Below, in pieces: positions 53,001 to 62,829 of a DNA stretch of 64,000 bases. The notes under the pieces were generated by a model that saw only the letters and a program-made list of their open reading frames with translations, was not told the origin of the DNA and did no database searches. Origin of the DNA: Pseudogymnoascus destructans (taxonomy: Eukaryota; Ascomycota; Leotiomycetes; Thelebolales; Thelebolaceae); NCBI RefSeq assembly GCF_001641265.1, contig NW_020167520.1:1488001-1552000 (forward strand). The letters are read 5' to 3'. Every line of letters begins with the position of its first letter. Position 1 is the stretch's first letter. The position numbers and the translations under genes are program-made.

Positions 53001-54991
53001 CTCGGTGTTCCACCCACTCGCTTCGCTCGTAGGTGGCGACAGCAAGTTGTGCGTGCGACAGCAAGATGTGCGTACACCGCTATTTTGATATATAGAAAAA
53101 ATAATAGTATTCTTCATAACGTAGTATCTACAATGCCTCAAAATAACGATCCTACTATGATTGCTCGCCTTAATGAGGCCCAACAGTTCTTCTTAAAACA
53201 ACCAAGTACATATACAATTGCTTGGGTTGCAAATAAATTCAATGTCAACCGTGAGACACTCCGACGTCGCATTACGAGTACTACGTCTCCTCAATTACCC
53301 CACGGAGGTAGCAATCGAGTCTTATCTCAATCACAAGAGACCGCGGTCTGTCAATTCATATACGACCAACTTGAGCGCGGGGTCCCTGCCAACCGATCTA
53401 TGATACTACGGGCAGTTGCAGACTTACGACCTAATCGTACGATACCATCACAACGGTGGCTACAACGCTTTCTAAAAGCACACCCCGAATTTCATACAAT
53501 TCACACGAAGACGTTAAATACACATCGGAAGCAAGCACAAAAGAAAGAGGTGTTTGAGGAATTCTTTCTCACATATAACGCCCTTATTACAAAACATAAC
53601 ATTAAGCCATATAATTTATGGAATGTTGATGAGACAGGCTATATGATTGGGTGTTATAAGTCTACGGCTGTTATTGTACCAATCGGTGTAAAGCAGTGGA
53701 CTGTTGATAATCCTGAGAATCGGCTCTCTGTTACTGTAATTGAGGCAGTAAATGCAAGTGGTGCTGCACTTGCAGAAGCTATCATTATCCCTGGCAAACT
53801 TCATATGGATTCATGGTACAATGATGACCTTGAGCCAAATGCTCTCATTATTGTAAATGAGAGCGGGTATTCAAACGACGACATTGCAATCCAATACCTT
53901 ATGCATTTTATCCAACTATCTGCAGAGCATATGGCACCAGATGATACTCGCCTCTTATTACTTGACGGCCATGACTCTCATAAAACAGAGCGCTTTCTTA
54001 CATTAGCAGAAGAGCATAACATTGTTATTTGCTGCCTTCCTGCTCATACAACACATCTATTACAACCTCTTGATGTAGCGGTTTTTAAGCAGTGCAAACA
54101 CTTTCATCAAAAGGCACTTGATCAAGCAGTACGTAGCTACGACTATGAGTATAAGCTACGTACGTTCCTTTCAGACCTCCCGCAAATCCGACGGCAATCT
54201 CTAACTGTCCGTACAATTCAATCTGGTTGGAGAAATACAGGACTATATCCATATAATCCTCCACTTGTAATTGACAAGATACAAGAGACTCGGAATCAAA
54301 CACCTGATTATGAGCCATTTGCTTCATATAATATTATCTCAACACCGAAAACAACTATGCAAAGTGTGCAAGCGGTTGAACATTGGCAGAAGAGAGCAGA
54401 GGAAGCTTTCTCATCGCCTTCAAGAGAAGGGTTTCAATCATTTGCACGTGGAACTACAGTTGTTCTACACCGGGCAGAGCTCTATAAGACCGAGCTAGAT
54501 ATTATGACTCTACGTGCAGTAGAGCAGAAGGCAGCAAAGGCAAGGGCACGGAAATCACTACAGAAAGGAGGGCAGTTATATGCATCAGATGCACGGAAAA
54601 TGCGGGAAGAGAAGAAAGCAAAGTTGCAAGCAAAAGCAGACGCAAGAGCAGCAAGGGAATCGGACCAAGTAGTAAAGCAGCTACAAGCGCAAGCACGTAA
54701 AATCGAAATTGAAGAGCGTAAGGTTGAGAGGAAGCGGGTAGCAGAGCGGAAGAAGGAAGGGTTGAAATCAAAAGTGATCATTTTACGGTATAGTAAGGAT
54801 CAAAGTGATAGTAGCAATAGTGGCAGTAGCGATAGTGATAGTAGTTCTATTGATTTTATGTTTTAATTATATAGTTATATAGTTGATATATAAGGCGTCT
54901 TTTTCTTCGTTTTATGTGTCGCACATCTTGCTGTCGCACGCACAACTTGCTGTCGCCACCTACGAGCGAAGCGAGTGGGTGGAACACCGAG
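53001..54991 (+). mobile_element. P5: intact pogo-type element
   Basis: This 1991-bp element has TA duplications (52999-53000, 54992-54993). Terminal repeats of about 75 bp start CTCGGTGTTCCACCCACTCG and contain GCGACAGCAAG-TGTGCG twice. The two ends look identical by eye. The single transposase gene is open. Confidence 0.95.
53133..54866 (+). CDS. P5 transposase, complete
   Basis: 577 residues from ATG 53133. It has an N-terminal psq HTH (YTIAWVANKFNVNRETLRRR, residues about 29-48), a CENP-B-type HTH (WLQRFLKAHPEFHTIHTKTL), and the DDE core with LWNVDETGYMIG, TRLLLLDGHDSHKTE and PAHTTHLLQPLDVAVFKQ. The C-terminal half is a long charged, Lys/Arg/Glu-rich coiled coil ending in a Ser/Asp repeat. 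It acts on its own terminal repeats in the nucleus. No stop or frameshift is present, unlike every other transposase here, so P5 may still be active. The open frame extends 56 codons upstream through the terminal repeat, but that part is not conserved coding sequence. Confidence 0.93.
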   Translation: MPQNNDPTMIARLNEAQQFFLKQPSTYTIAWVANKFNVNRETLRRRITSTTSPQLPHGGSNRVLSQSQETAVCQFIYDQLERGVPANRSMILRAVADLRPNRTIPSQRWLQRFLKAHPEFHTIHTKTLNTHRKQAQKKEVFEEFFLTYNALITKHNIKPYNLWNVDETGYMIGCYKSTAVIVPIGVKQWTVDNPENRLSVTVIEAVNASGAALAEAIIIPGKLHMDSWYNDDLEPNALIIVNESGYSNDDIAIQYLMHFIQLSAEHMAPDDTRLLLLDGHDSHKTERFLTLAEEHNIVICCLPAHTTHLLQPLDVAVFKQCKHFHQKALDQAVRSYDYEYKLRTFLSDLPQIRRQSLTVRTIQSGWRNTGLYPYNPPLVIDKIQETRNQTPDYEPFASYNIISTPKTTMQSVQAVEHWQKRAEEAFSSPSREGFQSFARGTTVVLHRAELYKTELDIMTLRAVEQKAAKARARKSLQKGGQLYASDARKMREEKKAKLQAKADARAARESDQVVKQLQAQARKIEIEERKVERKRVAERKKEGLKSKVIILRYSKDQSDSSNSGSSDSDSSSIDFMF

Positions 54992-55097
54992 TAGTAAAAT
55001 CTCAATTCCTGCGATGTCAGCTGAGGTTGAACGGTTGTTTTCTAGCTGTAAAATCGCAATTACAGACCGGCATAATGGAATTGGGATTGATAGTGTA

Positions 55098-57214
55098 ATC
55101 GTCGTGACCAAACTTTTCGCTTCACTCAAGGTTGGAGTAAGCAACATGCGCCACTTCACGCGTGAGGAAGCAAGTTGCGCCAACTCACAACTTGCATATG
55201 TTCACCACTACTCTGTAACAAAACCTTTACCATAGCCACACGTAGTATTTTATATAGTAATTCAATCCAATTTATTTAATGGAAGAGACTCCACTCTCAA
55301 ATGCCTGTAAATGGCTAGCAGAGAACCCCTCAGAATCTGCGACTACTGCCAGTCGACTTTTCAAGGTCGCGCGATCATCAATACGGTCGAGTATTGCCCG
55401 AGCAGCTCAACAGCAGCAGCAAGCTCAGCAACAGCAGCTACCCCAACACAGGGGTAAGAATAAGCTGCTATCTACTGCGAAAATTGAGGCGCTTAAGAAA
55501 TGGATACTTTAGCAGTATTACCTAGGACTTGGAGCTACTAGGAATATGATATTTGCCGCGGTCTGCAAACTCCGGAGCCCACAGCCCCCGCCATCACAGA
55601 GTTGGCTTACAAAATTTATTAAAAATGAGCTTCAAGAATACCACTTTATTACTACAAAGCCAATTGCGCAGCAGCGTACGAAGGCTCAAGACGAGCCTAC
55701 TGTTACTACTTGGTTTCGCGACTACCTTGAGTTTGTACTACAGCGTAGTATACAGCCAGAGTCAATTTGGAATATGGATGAAACTGGCTTCCGGGTAGGA
55801 ATCCCAGGTGGTGAGCGGGTAATTGTACCGCTAGTATCAAAAGAGCTCTACACCCCAAGCCCTGAAAATCGTACATCTATTACTATCCTTGAGGCTGTGT
55901 CTGCTGTTGGAAAAGTCATACTGCCTGTACTTATTATTCCGGGCAAAATTCATATGGATTCTTGGTACCACACCAACCTTGAAGGCACAGAGCTCTTCTT
56001 GCTCTCCGACTATGGATTTACTAATAGCCAGCTTGCTCTCCGGTGGCTACAGCACTTTGCGCAGCATACAGCTCAATATGATAATGGAGAGCCGAAGGTT
56101 CTACTGCTTGACTCTCACGTTAGCCATACAAGCGATGATTTTATCATTGCAGCTGAAGAACACAACATTATCATATATACCTTCCCATCACATCTTACAC
56201 ACGTTTTACAGCCATTAGACGTTGGGGTATTCCAGCCTTATAAGCACTCGCACTGAGAAGCTGTGCTTGCAGCTATAAGGCATATGGATATTACCTATGA
56301 CCTCCAGTCCTTTATGCGGGATCTCACTCGCATGCGGGAGCAGACCTTTAAGGAGTCTACTATAATATCCGCCTTTCAGAAAGCTGGTATTTGGCCGGTT
56401 AGCTGTGCTGTAGCTCTTGCAAAACTACGTACGTACTCGCAGCCTACTATAGAGCCTACACCTACGCCTATACCTACTCTACCAATCCGAGTTTCTACAC
56501 CTAAACCCACGACTTTTAGGGGGGTAGAAGAGGGGCTACAGCACTGGAAACAGCGGGTTCCAGAAGGCCTTAGTAGCCCCTCGAAGCAGAGCTACAGGAA
56601 TTGGCTTACCGGCACTGAAGAGGTAGTAGTAGCCGGCCAACTCCAGGAGCTTGACCTGCGTACTGTACGGCGGCAGGTTGAGGAGTCCAAAAAGCGGGCA
56701 AGCCGAAGTAGGGCCCGCCTTCAATTTGGAGGCGAGCTCTCTGCTGACCGAGCCCACGAGCTTCAGGATGAAAAAGCTGATTGTTTAGCCCAGAAGCTCC
56801 AGGCCAAAGAAGCCCGGATAGCCCGCCAGGCTATCAACCGGGCCCGCAAACAGCTCCGTAGAGCTGGAATTGAGGCCCGGAAGCAGGAACGCCTCCGGAA
56901 AAAGAGGGTGGCATTCTACACTAATGCCAGCCTCCCAATTCCTGACCCGGAAGCCTCTGAAAGTGAGGGCGAGGAGCAGTATGAGATTGCGGGCGAGTGT
57001 GGGAGTGAGCGTGGGAGTGAGGATGGGAGCGAGCGTGGGAGTCAAAGTGATAATTCAATAGAGTAGGCAGATTATGTACCTTCACATACAAATTACTATG
57101 GGCTAGTACTTACTCTCAAAATCATGAGTTGGCGCAACTTGCTTCCTCTCGCGTGAAGTGGCGCATATTGCTTACTCCAACCTTGAGCGAAGCGAAAAGT
57201 TTGGTCACGACGAT
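55098..57214 (+). mobile_element. P6: pogo-type element
   Basis: This 2117-bp element has TA duplications (55096-55097, 57215-57216) and long inverted repeats beginning ATCGTCGTGACCAAACTTTT with a second GCGCCA/GTGGCGC unit about 50 bp in. It sits 104 bp from P5 in the same hAT remnant. Confidence 0.93.
55279..57066 (+). pseudogene. P6 transposase, two stops
   Basis: The frame is continuous from ATG 55279 to 57066 except for TAG at 55510 and TGA at 56254, each one transition from a sense codon. It has an HTH with a Gln-rich insert (residues about 35-60), the DDE core (IWNMDETGFRVGIPG, VLLLDSHVSHTSDD, HVLQPLDVGVFQP), and a basic coiled coil with a Ser/Gly/Glu-rich tail. About 594 codons. Confidence 0.88.
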
Positions 57215-57315
57215 TAGAGGCTATTGAGTGTTTGAAGTCCTAGATGAAGAACAATATCAATTTTGTAGATAGCGAAGTAGAAGATCTAGTCTCGTTATTA
57301 GAACTAGTGTAATTA

Positions 57316-57605
57316 GCATAATTGAATTACTATTTATGTTGTGGTAACTTATCTGTAAATGGTCTTATATTTTACAAGTTTCAGGCCCCTCGCGCCCTCT
57401 AGGGGGAAAGGGGGCTAGGGGTTCTTAACTATATTCAGCCTCTTATACGAGCCATACTCTTTGCTGTATACAGCTAGTGCAACTATGGCAATAATTCAGT
57501 CCGTAATACTGACCAGTCCGTATTATTGGTGGATGCAGTCCGTAGGGACTACCCTCAGTCCGTATTACTAGTAGGTTAGTCCGTAGGGACCCCTAATTAC
57601 GGACT
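57316..57605. repeat. Spacer with AGTCCGTA repeat cluster
   Basis: Between 57497 and 57606 the motif AGTCCGTA (or its complement TACGGACT) occurs six times, and GACTGACTGGACT ends the cluster. It resembles hAT subterminal repeats and marks the boundary with the decayed host gene on its right. Confidence 0.6.
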
Positions 57606-58120
57606 GACTGGACTACTCGGAACACTGGTGACTGCGTAGTGCTTGTACTTGTTGGCTGTACCACAGCAGCTGCTGCAGTGCCTGTGATATTGAAGTAATG
57701 GCTGTTTGCCGCTGAAGCAGATTCTCCTTCTATAAACAAACAAAGGTAGAACATGTTCGATATCGAAAGATCCTTGCTCGTATGCACGGTCCAGCTCAAC
57801 GAGCCAATATCACCCACTGCGTTTTCTATGATAATAAGTCAGTATTAAGCAAACACAGATGGACAATATTTGAAATAAACATACGGGTGAGGTATTCAAA
57901 TGGTCTTAAAAATTGGGTCCCATTTAGTTGAAACATGGTTAGTGACGTGCGAGTGGCCGCTTCCCCTGGTGTGCCATTGTAGGTTCACCACCGAGCCTTC
58001 AACATAAATAGTATTTAAGCTGAAATCGCCAAAGTCTCCAATTGGGGGAGGATTAATGAATTTCAAACAGAAACCAGCAGTAAAGAGCGCTGAAAGGTGA
58101 ATGAATAACTAGGGCCGCAT
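57593..58120 (-). pseudogene. Kre9/Knh1-like secreted protein, decayed
   Basis: On the minus strand from 58120: a signal-peptide-like start with a TAG at codon 4, then FINPPPIGGDFGDFSLNTIY and VEGSVVNLQW. After a one-base frameshift it continues MFQLNGTQFLRPFEYLT. A GTATGT...CATAG intron (57833-57886 region) follows, then GDIGSLSWTVHTS and ANSHYFNIT with a Ser/Thr-rich end. This matches the fungal Kre9/Knh1 domain of GPI-anchored or secreted cell-wall proteins. The C-terminal GPI signal is missing, cut where the AGTCCGTA repeats begin. Domain call fairly sure, pseudogene status likely. Confidence 0.6.
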
Positions 58121-58710
58121 TTTGCGGGTTTGAAACGTCGCTGCCGTTGATAGTTAATAGATGTACCATACGAACGCAAATAACAGAGACGAGAAAATAA
58201 AAAATGGGGAATGGGGGATATAAGAGATATACTAAACACGCTAACTGGACACTTACGATACTTTTTGCAGTATATCAATTCTCCAACGAGAACCCAAACT
58301 CCAGTTGTGGCCATTGGTGATGGTTTTGGTTGTGGACGGTTAGGAAAACACAAGATGTCGCCTGGTAGGGCGGTTACGCCCACGGACCCTTGTAGCCGCC
58401 GACCCACTAGCCGCCCATCACTTTGAAACCCTTCCCCTTTTGGTGCCTGTCACCGATGAAACCAACAAACAAATCCCTTTTGATTCTTTGACTGGCCTAC
58501 TATTGACCCTTTAGCCAAAGCTAAACCTCTTTGTTGCAGTTGATCCGCTGTCAGGATGTACTCGCCCTACCAAAATAGATGGGATGCCACGCGCGAGGCA
58601 GAGTGCACCGACGACAGGTTTCAAGAGCATTCGTACAGTATATTTCAAGCCACACCTCATGTCTTTTCCTTAGTCGTGTTTCGAGTTGTCACAAAGTCAG
58701 CATCGCAGTT
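58121..58710. other. Intergenic, no gene seen
   Basis: Short open frames here show no family features. A G/C-rich segment at 58320-58420 has an open frame on both strands without recognisable protein sequence. Confidence 0.4.
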
Positions 58711-59564
58711 ATGCTGCTCCCAAATAAGCCCTCGAAGTCCAAGTTATTCAGGTTTTCTACTCATTATTTTCTGCTTTATTTGCTATTTAAACTACCTGAG
58801 CTTGCATTTTTGCGGCTGGAAAGGATTCAGTATTACAGTCACGCCTGCAACAACACACAGCAGAGGAAACGCCATTAAGGTCCGCGATACCAGAGAAAAT
58901 CTGGTACAAACTTGCCAAAGGGCCTGAGAATAAATCGCGAGAGTGGACTGATACTTGCCTGAAGAACAACCCCACCTATCAATCCGAATTAATGACAGAT
59001 GACTCGACCGATCTCTACGTCCAGGAAAAATTTGCCGGCCGGCCCGACATTGTCGCCCTCCCTTTTCCCATTCTCAAAGCCGATTTCCTGTGGTAATACA
59101 AGGAAGACACTGTTATAGTCTTGGGAATGGAGTTTGACGTGGGCTGGGGAGACAAATCCACGCGCCAGTTTGCGAGTTGGATGATAGTGACGATGGCTGG
59201 ATCGCCGCACATATCGGTGATAATCGATGACATACTAGAGGGAGTGCGCGAGAAGGCGGACAAATATGAAATTGCAATCGCAGACTTGACACTCGACATG
59301 ATCGGTGATGTCTGTGATCTGACGGGCCCAAGAAGAATGACACGCAGTATTATGAAGAGCTTGAGATTAACTCTCGATGAGACTGTGGATGAGAGGAATA
59401 TTTCCAACCTCTACGAACCGAAGCTGATCGGTGACGTCTTGGTATTACCTGGATTTTCGTTTGCGGCGTCGACAAATCACTACAAAGAGGAACAGGAGCC
59501 GGCGTTGCTCACGCATCATTATGCTAGCAGTTGGAGGAATAAGCACGGCGTAGAACTGGTCTGA
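58711..59564 (+). pseudogene. GT32 (Och1-like) mannosyltransferase, decayed
   Basis: ATG 58711 opens a short cytosolic segment and a signal anchor (FSTHYFLLYLLFKL), as in Golgi type II enzymes. After a frameshift near 58890 it continues with IPEKIWYKLAKGPENKSREW and PIPILKAD-type sequence (PFPILKADFLW), then a stop at 59094. The piece with the catalytic DXD is missing. It resumes at 59126 with GMEFDVGWGDKS, DLTGPRRMT, GDVLVLPGFSFAAS and a closing LTHHYASSWRNKHG. These are landmarks of alpha-1,6-mannosyltransferases of the Och1/Hoc1 group. Loss of the DXD segment makes it non-functional. Confidence 0.7.
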
Positions 59565-59978
59565 TCCGGTATTTTACGATGTCCGAAGTCTTTTCAGTGA
59601 ATATGAAGACAGGCGCAGAGTCCTGGGAGAAAAGCAGGGCTGGGACCAGCTTATGGATAGAGGAGGGGCGCAGAGTCCGGGACCGATGGGAGTGTATGGT
59701 CAGCGAAGACATCGGATGCATTGTTCGTTGGTACCCGAGAAGCAGTGAAGGAACATCCGCTTGCGAAAGTTCGAGTTGGAAGCACAGTGTGGTGAATCTG
59801 AACAAGGATGGATAGTATACTCTAAACTCTAAATGTAAATTAAGTGCATTATTGACTAAATCCGTATTTTTGGGATACGGGACATCAATATCCAGCCAAT
59901 TGATTCAAATGTACAATATGTCCAGGCTAGCCCTTTTCAGGGGCAGGCATTCCACCATTCCTCAACCCCTCAAGCACT
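59565..59978. other. Spacer, possible remnant
   Basis: An open segment (YEDRRRVLGEKQGWDQLMDR, about 59607) may be the tail of a decayed gene; I cannot name it. The remainder is 3' flank of the aldehyde dehydrogenase. Confidence 0.35.
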
Positions 59979-61608
59979 TTACAGCCTGGTTCCGATATTA
60001 ACATGCACAGCCTTCGAGTTCGTATACCCAGCCAACCCCGCCTCCCCGAGCTCCCTGCCAATCCCACTCTGTTTCACGCCTCCAAATGGCACCCTGAAGT
60101 CACCGTCATTGCTCGAGTTAATCCATACCATGCCCGCCTCCAGCTTCCTCGCAATGCCATGCGCACGCTGGATATTCTGCGTGAAAACAGCCGAACCCAG
60201 GCCGTAGATCGTCTCGTTAGCCATCTCGATAGCCTGCTGCTCGGTCTTGAAAGATGCAATGACAACAAAGGGTCCGAAAACTTCCTCTTTGTAGATGTCC
60301 ATCTCGGGCTTGACGTCTGAGAAGATAGTGGGCTTGACGAAGTATCCCTTTCCGTCGCCTACGTCTGTGAAGCTCTCTCCACCACAGACCAGCTTCGCGC
60401 CTTGGTCCTTGCCGGACTTGGCGAAGCCGAGAACGCGCTCGTGCTGTACCTTGGTGATCTGAGGGCCTTGGCTGGTGGTTGCGGCGAAAGGGTCGCCGAC
60501 GACTTGGATCTCAGAGACGTATTTGCTGAAGTCAGCGACAAACTTGTCATAGACACCCTCCTGGACGAGGATGCGGGATGTGGCGCAGCAGACTTGACCT
60601 TGGTTGTAGAAGATGCCGATGTGCTATGCATGTTAGGTTGCGTTCATTCTGCATCAAAACCGTGAAGAAACTTACAGCCCATTTGACAGCTTGGTCAAGC
60701 TCGGCGTCATCGAAGATCAACAACGCAGACTTTCCACCAGTCTCGAGAGTGATGTTCTTCATGTTAATGGATGCCATCTTCATAATCTCCTTGCCCGTAG
60801 TGGTGCTACCAGTGAACGCAATCTTATCGACGTCCAAATGGCTCGCAAGTGCCTTCCCAGCCTCTCTTCCATGCCCGTTGATAATATTAATAACTCCTGG
60901 CGGGAAACCAGCCTCCTTCAACAAACTAGCCATGTACAGAATCGATAACGGGGTCTGCTCCGCTGCCTTGAGGACAACCGTATTACCACACGCCAAAGCC
61001 GGTCCCAACTTCCACGCCGCCATCTCCAGTGGAAAGTTCCAGGGGATGATCTGCCCGCAAACGCCAACGGGCTCTTTGATAGTATATGCCAACTTATCGG
61101 CACCGACGTCAATGGTCTGGCCGTGGTTCTTGTCCGCGTAGCCGGCATAGTACCTCAAGACCGTCGCGCTGCCCGCGACGTCGTCATTGAGAGACACGCT
61201 ATATGGCTTTCCATTGTCCCATGTCTCAATGGTGGCCAGTGTCTCCGCGTGCTTGTCCATGAGGTCGGCAAGCTTGAACATCATCGTCCCGCGATCGGTG
61301 GCGGGGATGTCGCGCCATGTAGGGTTCTTGAAGGCGGCGCGGGCTGCGGCAACTGCAGCGTTTACGTCGTCTTCGGTAGCTGCGTACACGGAAGTGATTG
61401 GGGTCTCATTTCTGTCAAGGCAATAGTAAGTTTCTGTGGAATGACACCGGCGGTGAGACGAGCAGGATTGGACTTACGTGGGGTTGATCGTCTCGATCTT
61501 CTGGCCATTGCTGCTCTTTACGAACTCCCCATTGATGTACAGGCCGATGGGCTGGGTGTACGTGACGCCATTGGGGGCTGTCAATTCGACGGAAAGGTCG
61601 GAAGACAT
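59979..61608 (-). CDS. NAD(P)-dependent aldehyde dehydrogenase
   Basis: Three exons (61608-61478, 61411-60676, 60623-59979) with 66- and 52-bp introns give 503 residues, the usual length. It oxidises aldehydes such as acetaldehyde to acids, feeding acetate and ethanol catabolism. Visible landmarks: IIPWNFPLEMAAWKLGPALA (cofactor-binding start), FTGSTTTGK (Rossmann loop), LETGGKSALLIF with the general-base Glu near residue 267, and GQVCCATSRI with the catalytic Cys at about 301. KEEVFGPFVVIASF and the C-terminal PFGGVKQSGIGRELG are also present. There is no clear mitochondrial signal, so it is probably the cytosolic AldA-like type. All catalytic parts are intact. It is the first healthy host gene right of the transposon block. 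Confidence 0.95.
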
Positions 61609-62829
61609 CGTAAGGGTTGTCTGTGTACTGAAAAGTTGGTATTGTTTATGCGGGTTGGAAGCTGGTGGCAGTCGCGGTGAAGCTTTGAAGCGCGTAATGT
61701 TCGATGAAGGTTTTGAGTGGGCTACTGAAGATAATGCTGCGTTGCGGAAGGGAGAACAGAGCTTATGAACGAGCATCTCAAGTGGAATGAAGTTCAGGGA
61801 AAGAGCCAACAAGAGGTAAAGGTTAGATGTGGGGTTACAGTGCGGGGGGGGAAGTGTTGGGGAGTGGAGTGAAGTGGTGTCAGCATATGACGATACCGTG
61901 CTTTGGCGCGATATTGCCGCGGTTGTTGCCGAATCTAGGCCTTCAAAATAAAATATGAGCTGCCTCCTTTCTCTAAGACCACTATTTCTTGCTTAGTATT
62001 GTAAATAATTTATTTGGAACATTGTACTAGCTATATTGTGCTTTTTAAGGTGTGTATATAAGCATATGCTTTTGTAAACATTTTCAATGTATAAATGTAA
62101 GTAGCTGTCATGTATTGCATTTCATATGCGGCCCGTTATGCGGCCACCCCTGGTTTGCAGATAGGTAATCTGAACTACGACGACGCTTATTCTTAACAAT
62201 TTGGTATTATCGATACTGTATATATATATATTCCTTGCATTCCACTCAGACAGTCCTGTTATATTGAAAGACTGCCAGTATATGTCCAATTTCAGCTGCC
62301 GTCAACGTCACCGTCTCCCCAAACTCCAAACAAATAACCCCCTTAAAACTTTCTCTCCCCCATCCTGGTAGTTCCCAATCTGCTCCGCCCAGTACGTGAT
62401 ATAAATAAATAGTTACAAGACCTCCTTCCCCGCCCCAGTTCGCCTTTTACTTTAGCATATAAGCTCCATGCTCCAAACACCCGCCGCCGCTGCAGAAAAA
62501 AACAAAGCGATAACAAAAAGACTCCGCCACGCTGAGAAACAAAAGGGGTATAAATAGGTATGCTCGGTCGCCCGATCTATGCAATTCTTCGGTGGTGTTG
62601 GCACACGCAGTGTGCCGTGATAAGAGCGAGTTATAAAAACAGATGGTGTGGTACAACAGAAGATGCGGTACAATATATAATGTGATGTGATATGAGATAA
62701 ATAATAGTGTGATAGTATGATAATTCGTTGTTGCTTGCAGTAGGTTGTAATATGGTACCGTTGGGTTAATTTGGTTTGATAAAGGGTATGTTTTGGCGGG
62801 CAGTATTTGGAGTGATGATAGTGACGACC
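61609..62829. other. Intergenic between two minus-strand genes
   Basis: It includes the aldehyde dehydrogenase promoter side (61609-61900, with a G-run at 61841-61850) and AT-rich DNA with a TATATATATATATA tract at 62219-62232. The 62447-62829 part is open in several frames only by extension of the repeat in the next gene; I see no separate gene. Confidence 0.5.

Larger units (their letters stand above)
52945..57315 (+). mobile_element. hAT3 remnant holding P5 and P6
   Basis: The 102 bp between P5 and P6 (54994-55095) encode a hAT dimerisation motif (SAEVERLFSSCKIAITDRHN). The frame resumes after P6 at 57217 (EAIECLKS, a stop, MKNNINF). Some sequence before 53001 continues it on the left. 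Both pogo elements therefore landed in one old hAT transposase gene. Confidence 0.75.
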
